A stretch of DNA of 64,000 bases, from NCBI RefSeq assembly GCF_024606225.1, contig NZ_JAGRPU010000022.1:45263-109262 (forward strand), in the 5' to 3' direction. Shown in pieces: positions 23,201 to 31,000 of this stretch. Position 1 is the stretch's first letter; each line of letters starts with the position of its first letter. Source of the DNA: Endozoicomonas sp. ISHI1. GTDB lineage: Bacteria > Pseudomonadota > Gammaproteobacteria > Pseudomonadales > Endozoicomonadaceae. The notes under the pieces are model-generated. The model ran no database searches. It was not told the DNA's origin and worked only from the letters and a program-made list of their open reading frames with translations. The translations under genes were made by a program, and so were the position numbers.

Positions 23201-24896
23201 CGTGAATGGTGGTCGAACCTGGGAAGCAGTGGATTTGGGTGGGGAGCCCAGACTGCGAACAGAAATCAGACCTGACTTCCAGCTCACCAAAAAGGTAAGT
23301 CGTTCCAGCTCTGTGTCAAAGAGGAATATGGGTCACCTGAAGGGGGTGATGAAAAATGCTGATTTAGCACAACAGCAAGCTCTGGCCAAAACCTTTGATA
23401 TGTGTCCTGAGGAACTGCACAAAGCGCTTGAGACAAACATGGCATTTCCAAACATTAATCTAAGTACTTTCGAAATAGTCAAAAAACTTTGGGAAGAAAA
23501 AGATTTAACCCATTTTTCTGCGGGTATCTCAATGTTAGAGTCGCTGGAGACAAAAGCGTTGGGCTATTACGAGAAAAAACTGGTCGGCGCTGTGCGTGAC
23601 AGCAGCTTCAACAACTATAAACCGATGTCTGAGGCAGTAAAAAGAATACTGTCCAACAGTGATGGCTATCAGGTCATTGAACAACTCAAGTCACTTCATT
23701 CGAAAATGATTGATCAGGCGGGAGCAAGTTCTCAACAGTGGTTGAGTTCAATAGTGGATATACTGATGCACAGTGACCTGAGCAATCCTCCGGTTATTCG
23801 CTTTGCCTATGCGGCTTTGGATTTGGGTTGGCTGGATCCGCCGTCGGTGTATGAGAGTCATATTATAGAGGCTGCTGAACATCATGAGTTATTGTTGCGT
23901 CTGGAAGGTGTCGATGAACTGAAGGCTAAAGCCGCTGATGGCCTGAAAAAGTTTTATCAGCAATGCTTGTTCAGGGAAAAAAACAGCCAGAAATGGCAGT
24001 TGGCTTATGAAGGTTTCCAAAAGAGTAAAGATAATGCCTTATTTATTACTCATGGTTATGATGGGTTTTCGTCATTCCTTGAAGATAAAATTTCTAATTC
24101 ATCGTTAAAGCCCATCTGGACCGATAATCCTGAGGGCACTCCGAATATAGAACGACTGCTGGTGCAACATCCCGCGTTTTCGAAATTAAGCTCAGGCAAG
24201 ACGAACCACCGTTTGGTGATTATCATGGGGCAACCCTTGAGCGACGAAGTGATTGATGAAAAAGCAGAAGCCTTGCTTCACAAAAAAGTCGAGAACAGCC
24301 CTGACTTGAAACAGCTCCTGGCAAGAATTAATCAACGTAAAGCAATAAGAAAACAATATGTCGATGCTATGGAAGAATTGAAAAAGCCCGATGCTTCTAC
24401 AAGCTATAACGAGTCCATGTCTCCTCATGATCACTACCGGATTCAAAAAGAAGAATATGAGGAAAAAAAGCATGATCTCAACAGCAGGTACTTAAAGTCC
24501 ATTGAGGCGTTTGATGGGGAGAAAACGGCTATGGATGATATAGAAAACAAATGCAGGCAAGCGATTCAGCAGGCCTTCAGTCATTACCTCTATGAAGCGA
24601 CACACTCGAAAGGCGGTTGCTTGACGTATTGTTGGGCCGATGCTGCTATCAAGGGGGTCGGGGGTTTAGACCATTACGGCGCTCATGACCCCTCCTCACC
24701 GGAAGAACTGTATGCCATGATGTCTGCAATTAATAGCTCTTCCCATTTTCAGGAATCTGTTAAGGATGCCTGCGTAAGGCAGGCACTCAATGCCAGTAAC
24801 GCTTTGGTACTCAAATCCGATGAGCTGACAAAAATTGCCGAAGAGTTTTTGAGCAGCGTGAATTTGAACTCGTTGTGTGACTCATTGGATATGTAA
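17298..24896 (+). CDS. Giant AAA/transglutaminase-like protein, paralogue 1 (2,532 aa)
   Basis: First of three tandem paralogues. N-terminal ~900 residues: unrecognised, with internal degenerate repeats of the type xxLxxGxxVxLxG..LLVNGQLxAYP (~258-330 and ~490-580). AAA1: Walker A GETGTGKS (937-944), Walker B LVLDEAN (Asp1018-Glu1019), sensor-1 Asn1061 in LTGNPDH; this is the dynein-related MoxR/McrB/midasin type. AAA2: GPAGRGKD (1280-1287), VVISEMN (Glu1342) and ATINPPEYSGR, with Walker A Ser/Thr changed to Asp and Walker B Asp changed to Ser. Transglutaminase-like domain: Cys1936 in RQGSCRHR, His1962 in NHSFPEYS, Asp1979 in AVDLGG, the expected triad. The C-terminal ~500 residues include the conserved THSKGGCLTYCWADA block and are unrecognised. 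No signal peptide. ATG 17298 matches the start context of both paralogues. Confidence 0.85.
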   Translation: MDSSIAGQINKRVLESGVREKKAKPDSSSEKDVKTYSDITPKINRSSPPMTLPDKSRSLSSRNSLLLKAPCPFDFRFVASDDEVRQLLVTLTVDEHRDVALIAHPDDLSQANLVSRLSISEEGRHILRSGRLFEGTQPLTLVMDIRKLTSNDLPKFNDLLDPDNPCLFDKVSQNKRPLGEHVALLVLADPAQLALAGQRDDAPGADFWRRINRPGNTWQFDPQTDNASSMDIKEVPPVLTQLSSPESDRDDNHTVLIDCHLHSNWRQLLLGGPGVDKQGRIRHIPGRLELLKTGQRVILKGASWKDLAFEQTIRQIIAQRSFESNGKLCQLPEDVQFYQMPVGKGELHSLFQSLSHSCDKKEGDKELDKEHASGSPIIINQSNIGEWLGPIAIAPEGYAVPNTCLLKQVRAGGFVTVTSPLSEALWFRLLGSLQVIRETTGLKPQLRVAHTKRQPKALGLAENDERSMGDQAVFNTVTYQQQAQASHWINHQESPLVIQVNEQTSLSQLFDNIHITSEQKAHFGRRQSGLQEALTSGKPVVLRGLESNPTLQQLLEPLAVGQPLLVNGQLQAYPQTHVTLLWPESVKAQSSVLGSMIAIGKPCPAVDIWQINGTRYDIPRSELPERALKSLYEAFKSVPHHFCKPLPGVTEGLLNNLILAARRAQAIDQSPELLPRHWRKAINSVITHGTRQNPAVRDFMKVACWQLLPDACEKPDAHKKPDEHQTAWVDPDWLNDIINCAARLDRAFVKQNLWPLARAFDPAIFKGTEFELSYEKPFPGRGEKQILERLCVMIVAHAPEEQRQAMANQLAVDPSEAKPCQTLAIRPSRQIKRLEDALASGWQLPLPPGQTRSDAIHSLATDCFHITRAANADSAGIERIVNRLSESLEWQGSTDKPLLALAQDLYHGKLNQKDRESRRLSRLHDRLKDSPVIFLQGETGTGKSYFSARMAEASGQALVLSLGPSDSEQTLMKRWQWQEHDDGDRSMEQQNRALMEWARTRDEDRHCAGEKYVTLVLDEANLANAGLLASLNGLWESKPCIYVNGHPVNVSSKHRVILTGNPDHYGGRQLDPALKEKLPRAYYPRLDRAFLRDRVVGPTLLKQLQRHLPDHQITDIEKNATESVMALWQYYQELLPEHEFTPRDLTDICSWMGWYLDRALPVNNSVTYQQINGLIQQSFRDVLGSEISETHQDALSALEIWFAARYDPDNTLSNKVHNQTLPDIERTFKTFTEKNRPDFDTSGSAVSELVQRLGQDLSRCQQAYHLNRKHDGRQATLIEGPAGRGKDVTLNLVIESVKRQAEQRGEPMPEVFPLNACDCSWDKVSEKIRAAKVHGGIVVISEMNLIDSQHLEGELNDILAGDAHPGFHLFATINPPEYSGRKPLSPALKGRFRHLPIRQYNPAELQAIAGKVLPETRQGKIMAEWLTEQHCRLRACLQRQNLPLQPTGLDLQNVARAIIGGGDFTQDGLQQCFNQYYRLYLMAAKISLEKLPGSSALTMSNGKFDSGLCKWFNQTASGIDRPWLIRRSYLNSIDEKRHEILISTRLNEGEAKTEVIKIVAQARWRASGLALKPDQSDDILTQALYRHWQQRWFDHEFAGTGVDANSVFALTEEEEKTLKRSANQPFLREADRRIGAWNANEVRWWPAFWREISDLPNHWVGDYSNEASAIGGDNAPEQYIQEVDENQGKRLDRRTNYEALELQHVFHYKIFDTNKHSTHMYRWWAKDIYVTAEGNIRRTNINDQHIEGFETLMPARLPARDQPVTLASNQTLATFHWKSGNGRYALPSLTPIDYIVALRIVPDLPFTLVRDHYTGLHTLSVARTRANQAIQFTYVVEPGKPRRKASAAKDARSEPSIPPDARCSEGIKTVLNNLFEKIKDQPSEVQEFLLTLQKTEDRAQRIKAITDYCKQFTGKTEPESGENFFRFLVTQRQGSCRHRVAVFVALCRYFGIRCRQITNPNHSFPEYSVNGGRTWEAVDLGGEPRLRTEIRPDFQLTKKVSRSSSVSKRNMGHLKGVMKNADLAQQQALAKTFDMCPEELHKALETNMAFPNINLSTFEIVKKLWEEKDLTHFSAGISMLESLETKALGYYEKKLVGAVRDSSFNNYKPMSEAVKRILSNSDGYQVIEQLKSLHSKMIDQAGASSQQWLSSIVDILMHSDLSNPPVIRFAYAALDLGWLDPPSVYESHIIEAAEHHELLLRLEGVDELKAKAADGLKKFYQQCLFREKNSQKWQLAYEGFQKSKDNALFITHGYDGFSSFLEDKISNSSLKPIWTDNPEGTPNIERLLVQHPAFSKLSSGKTNHRLVIIMGQPLSDEVIDEKAEALLHKKVENSPDLKQLLARINQRKAIRKQYVDAMEELKKPDASTSYNESMSPHDHYRIQKEEYEEKKHDLNSRYLKSIEAFDGEKTAMDDIENKCRQAIQQAFSHYLYEATHSKGGCLTYCWADAAIKGVGGLDHYGAHDPSSPEELYAMMSAINSSSHFQESVKDACVRQALNASNALVLKSDELTKIAEEFLSSVNLNSLCDSLDM

Positions 24897-24962
24897 TAAC
24901 AGTTTCGTCATGATGAGTTTTTTCGAGATAATTAACTTCCTTCCGAAGCAACGAACCGCTAT

Positions 24963-25047
24963 CAAAATGGAACTTTCATACTAATTTAAGGTCATATTAT
25001 TAAACAGTCTCAATTAAATCCTTCAGATGGCAGTAGGGAGATTAACT
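24963..25047 (+). promoter_or_regulatory. Conserved leader of giant paralogue 2
   Basis: Second copy of the shared leader, with TAGGGAG seven bases before ATG 25048. The bases after the preceding stop (CATGATGAGTTTTTTCGAG) are also shared with the other copies, so the duplicated unit spans gene plus both flanks. Confidence 0.5.
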
Positions 25048-28000
25048 ATGGATGGCCCAATTCGTGGAGAATTAAACAAATCAATTCGTAACAACGGCGT
25101 GCCTGATAACAGCATTCCAGCCAAGAAAGCAAAGCTTGGTGAACCGATTGCAAAGATCTGCTCTGATGTATCGGTCAATCTCAATCTATCGTCATCTCCG
25201 ATTAGGGTGCCTGACAAGGCGAGAACCGTATCCTCAACGGATTCCTCGCTCCCCGGTGCTTCTCATTCCTTCGATTTTCGTTTTGTCACCAGTGATGATG
25301 AGGTTCGACAGCTTTTAGTGGCCCTGACCGGTGACGAAAATCGTGATGTCACCCTTATCTCCCATCCCGATGACCTCTCACAGGCTAATCTGGTGAGTCG
25401 GTTGAGCATTTCCGGCGATGGTCGTCACATTCTACGTGCGGGCAAGCTTTTTGAAGGTCCACAGCCACTAACCCTGGTGATGGATATCCGAAAGCTCACC
25501 AGCGAGCATCTGCCAAAATTTAACGATTTGCTCGACCCGGCTAACCCCAGTCTGTATGACAAGGTCAGCCAGAAGAAATGCCCCTTGGGAAAGCATGTTT
25601 ATCTGCTGGTTCTGGCAAGCCCTGCGCAGTTGACATCGGTTGCTCAGAGTGACGTTGCTTCGGGAGCCGCCGCTCCGGGAGCCGCCGCTTCGGGAGCCGC
25701 CGCTCCGGGCGCTGATTTCTGGCGGCGAATTAATCGACCGGGAAATACCTGGCAGTTCGATGCACAGACCGGCAATGACCAGGCGACGGAGATCAACAAA
25801 GTTCCTCCGGTATTGGCCGAACTCCCGAGTGCCGAAAGTGCCATGGATGACGATCATACCGTTGTTATTGACTGTCACTGGCACAGTCACTGGCGACAGT
25901 TGCTGCTGGGCGGTCCCGGAGTCGATAAACAGGGGCGAATCCGGCACATCCCCGGCAGGCTTGAGCTGTTGAGGGCCGGACAGCGGGTGATTCTGAAAGG
26001 AGCCAACTGGCAGGATCTGGCGTTCGAGCAGGTTATCCGACAGATGCAGTCGCAAAAGTGTTTCGAGAGCAATGGCAAGATCTGTCAGTTACCAGATGAT
26101 GTTCAGTTTTATCAAATGCCGATAGGGAATGACGAACTTCATTCGCTGTTCCAGAGCCTGTCTCACTCCAGCGACAAAGAACTTGATAAAGGACTTGATA
26201 AAGAGCACGCAGTAAAAAAACCGATCATCATTAACCAGAGTAATGTTTCAGAATGGCTGAGCCCAATTGCCATTGCCCCGGAAGGCTATGCAGTTCCTAA
26301 CACCTGTCTGTTGGAACAAGTTCGGGCAGGTGGTTCAGTCACCATAACGTCCCCCCTCAATGAAGCACTCTGGTTTTGTTTGCTGGGTTCACTGCAGACT
26401 ATTCGCGAGACAACGGGCCTGGAGCCCCGACTGCACGTTGCTCATACAAAAGGGCAGCCGAAAGCCCTGAGTTTGGAAGAAAACGATGAGCATTCTTTGT
26501 CCAGAAGCCATCAGCCGTTCAGGAGCCGTCAGCTGCTGAAGAGCCTTCAGCTGCAGAAAAAAGTCAAAGGCCACGCCGCCTTTAATGCCGTCAGGTATCA
26601 GCAGCCTTCCCAGGCCAGTCACTGGATCAATCGCCAGACATTACCTTTGGTGATTCAGATCAATGAACAGACCAGCCTCGGTCAGCTGTTTGATAATATT
26701 CATATCACCTCAGAACAAGAGGCACATTTTGGCCGACGTCAAAGTGAGTTGCAGGAGGCATTAACCGCTGGCAAACCGGTCGTGTTGCGGGGACTCGAGA
26801 ATAATCCAAGACTTCAGCAACTTCTGGAACCCCTGGCTGTGGGGCAACCTCTTTTGGTTAATGGCCAGCTACAGGCCTACCCGAATGCTCATGTCACTTT
26901 TCTATGGCCTGAGTCTGCGAAAAGCCCTTCTTCGGTATTCAGTTCATTGGTTGCCACGGGTAAAACGTGTCCTGAGATCGATATCTGGGATTTCAATGCA
27001 TTCAAGCATGGTATCCCCCGGGCTGAGTTGCCCAAACAGGCACTTCAGCAACTTTACGAAGCGTTTAAAACAGTACCTCCCAGGCTCTGTAACCCTCTGC
27101 CTGAACTGACCGAACAATCACTGCATAACCTGATACTGGCTGCCCGGCGAGCACAGCAGGTTGACCAGTCGCCGCAACTCCTGCCCCGTCACTGGCGCAA
27201 GGCCGTTGATAGCGTCATCACCCATGGTACCCGGCAGAATCCGGCAGTGCGTGATTTTATGAAAGTAGCCTGTTGGCAGTTATTGCCGGATGCCCATAAA
27301 AAGCCCGATGAGGATCAAACTGCCTCGGTGGATCCGGATCGGTTAAATGACATCATCAGCAGTGCCCCGCAGCTGGATAGAGAGTTTGTGAAACAGAACC
27401 TGTGGTCACTGGCCAGAGCTTCTGACCCGGCAGTCTTTAAGGACACTCAATTTGAAGGATTTCAACTGTCCTATGAAAGTTTATTTCCGCATCGGTATGC
27501 AAATCAAATTCTGGGAAGGCTCTGTGCAATAATCGTGGCCCATGCTCCCGAAGAACAAAGGCAGGCAATTGCGTATCAGTTGGCAGTTGATCCGGCAGCA
27601 GCAGAGCCCTATCAACGGTTAGCCATCAGGCCATCAAGACAGATTAAACGTTTGCAAGATGCACTGGCTTCTGGTTGGCAGTTAGCTTTGTCATCGGGGC
27701 AGACCCGATCCGAAGCTATTCACGCTCTGGCCACTGATTGTTTTCACATGGCCAGGGCAGCAAATTCTGATGTGCAATGCATTGAATGCATAGCCAACCG
27801 CCTGTCTGAATCACTGGTATGGCAGGGTTCCGCTGATCAACCCTTGTCAGCACTGGCTGACGATCTTTATCACGGCCTGATGAATCAAAAAGATCGTGAA
27901 AGTCGCCGATTGTCCCGCCTCCATGACCGGTTGGCAGACTCACCCGTTATATTCCTGCAGGGAGAAACCGGCACCGGGAAAAGTTACTTTTCCGCCAGGA

Positions 28001-31000
28001 TGGCAAAAGCCTCAGGGGAGGTTTCGGTGATTTCCCTTGGGCCTTCTGACAGCGAACAGACCCTGATGAAACGCTGGCAGTGGCAAAAACACGCCGATGG
28101 CGACCGCTCTATGGTGCAGCAAAACCGGATGCTGATGGAATGGGCCAAAACACCCGACAAAGACGAGCGCTATGTCACCCTGATTCTGGATGAAGCCAAC
28201 CTCGCCAAAGCGGGATTGCTGGCGTCATTAAACGGCTTATGGGAACCGGAACCCTGCATCTATGTGAATGGCCATCCTGTCAAGGTCAGCTCAAAGCACC
28301 GGGTGATTCTGACCGGTAACCCGGATCATTATGCCGGACGCCAGCTGGACCCGGCGCTGGAAGAGAAACTGCCCAGAGCTTATTACCCTCGTCTGGATCA
28401 GGCATTTCTTCGAGACCTGGTGGTTGAACCGGCTCTGGTCAGACAGCTACAACGGCACCTGCCGGAGCCTCAAATAAACGACATTGCACACAGTGCGTCC
28501 GAAAGTGTGATGACACTCTGGCAATATTATCAGGAACTGTTACCGGAGCATGAGTTTACCCCCAGGGATTTAACGGATATCTGCAGTTGGGTGGGTTGGT
28601 ATCTGGATTGTGCGCTACCTGTAAACGACAGTATTACCAGTGAAAAAATGAACGGTTTGATCCGGCAAAGTTTTCGGGATGTACTGGGTCCCGAAATCAG
28701 CGAAACTCATCAGGATGCCCTGTCAGCACTGGAAATCTGGTTTGCTGCCCGTTACGACCCGGACAACACCCTGAGCAACAAAGTTCATAACCAGACCACC
28801 CTGCACTCTATACAGCAGGCCTTCAAAGAAATCACCAAACAAACGCGACCTGACTTTGATACCTCCGGATCGGCAGTCCATGAGCTGGTGCAACGCTTGG
28901 GACAAGATCTAAGCCGGTGTCAGCAGGCTTATCATTTCAACAGGAAACACGACGGCCGTCAGGCGACACTGGTTGAAGGCCCGGCCGGTCGGGGTAAGGA
29001 TGCCACGCTGAACCTGATGATTGAAAGTGTCAAACAGCAGGCTGAGCGACGGGGAGAATCCATGCCAGAGGTCTCTCTCCTGAATGCCTGTGATTGTTCC
29101 TGGGACAAAGTGTGTGAAGCGATCCAGAAGGCCAAAGTGCATGGCGGCATCGTGGTTATTTCAGAGATGAATCTGATCGACAGCCAGCACCTGGAAGGTG
29201 AATTGAACGATATTCTTGCGGGTGACGCCCATCCGGGCTTCCACTTGTTCGCCACCATCAACCCACCGGAGTACAGCGGGCGAAATCCCTTATCACCGGC
29301 GCTGAAAGGGCGTTTCCGGCATCTGCCTGTTCGGCAGTACAGCCCGGCAGAATTACAGACCATTGCCGAGAAAGTGTTGCCAGAGTCCTCAGAAGGGAAA
29401 TTCGTCGCTAAAAAGCTGACAGAAAAACATTGTCATTTAAGGGCTTACCTGCAACGACACAACTTGCCGTTGCAGCCGACCAGCCTTGATTTACAGAATG
29501 TGGCCAGAGCCGTCATTCGGGGGGGGGATTTTACCGAAGACGGACTTCTTCAGTGCCTTAATCAGCATTACCGGCTTTACCTGATGGCCGCCGGGATATC
29601 GCTGGAGGAACTGCCAGAGCCATCGGCGCTTGCCATGACTACCTGTGAGCTTGATTCCGGACTTTGCCGTTGGTTCAACCAAACGGTATCGGGTATTAAC
29701 CGTCCCTGGTTGATACGAAAGAGTTACCTCAACAGTATCGATGAAAAACGCCACGAAATACGTATTAAGGCGGATCTGGATGGAGAGGAAGCCAGAACAG
29801 AAATCATCAAAATGGTGGCTCAGGCCAGATGGCAGGCGTTCGGTCTTTCCCTGAAGCCGGATCGGTCAGATGATATTCTCACCCGGGCACTTTACCGACA
29901 TTGTCAGCAACGCTGGTTTAATCATGAGTTTGGCGAGACGAGCGTAGACGTTAACAGGGTATTTGTCCTGACGGAAGAAGAGGAACAAACGCTGAAATTA
30001 TCTGCTTCTCAGCTTTATCTTCAGGAGGCTGAGAAGTGGGTAGAGGCGTGGATCGCCCAGACAGCTAAACCGTGTCCTGCGCTTTGGCAGCAGATGAGTG
30101 ATCGGCTGAACCATTTGGTTGACGATGTTACTAACAAAGCGTTGGCTATTGGCAGTAATAACGCGCCTGAACCATACGATCCGCAAGTCCACGAAAAACA
30201 GGCTGGGGTATTGGACCGGGAAACGAACTATGATTGGCAGGAGACGCGATCTGTTACCGATTATATAGTTTTTAATATGCACCATTCTCCTGCGACTTAT
30301 CGGGTGTCGGCAGCGGATATTTATGTGACTGCTGAGGGTAAAGTCAAAAAGATCAATCTTGATAATATACACATTTATGGGGTCGAAACCCTCAGACCGG
30401 ACCGTTTACCGGGGCCTGATCAGTCAGTGACATTAACCAGCGATCAAACGTTCGCTACCTTGTACTTGTCATCGAAAAATGGTCAATATTCATTGCCCAG
30501 CCTGACGCCTGACGACTATATAGTGGCCTTGCGTACTGAACCCGATTTTCCATTTATCCTGACCAGGGACGTATATACCGGGCTTCATACACTGACTATT
30601 CCAGAGGACTACACTGAGCAAACTATTCGGTGTGCTTATGTCATAGAACCCAGAGAGCCGGGCAAAAAAGCACCTGCTAAAGAAGCCAGACCAGAAGGGC
30701 CAGCACATTTTGACGCCCGCTGTTCAAAAGGTATGAAGGCAGTGATAAAGAGACTTTTTGAGACGGTTAACCACGTTGACCAACACCCACCCGAAGTACG
30801 GGTGATTTTGCAGGCCATAGAAAACGCTGAAGACACGGAGCAACGAATTGAGGCGATCACAGAATATTGCAAACAATTTTCCGGTGAGACTCAACCCGGG
30901 CGCCATGAAAATTTCTTTGACTTCCTCGTAACAAAGCGGCAAGGCAGCTGTCGCCATCGTGTGCCTGTTTTTGTTGCTCTTTGTCGTTACTTTGGGATTC

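Noticed and set aside
25468..26055. 195-codon minus-strand frame within giant paralogue 2
   Set aside because: Antisense shadow containing the repeat expansion; no support from the equivalent place in the other paralogues.
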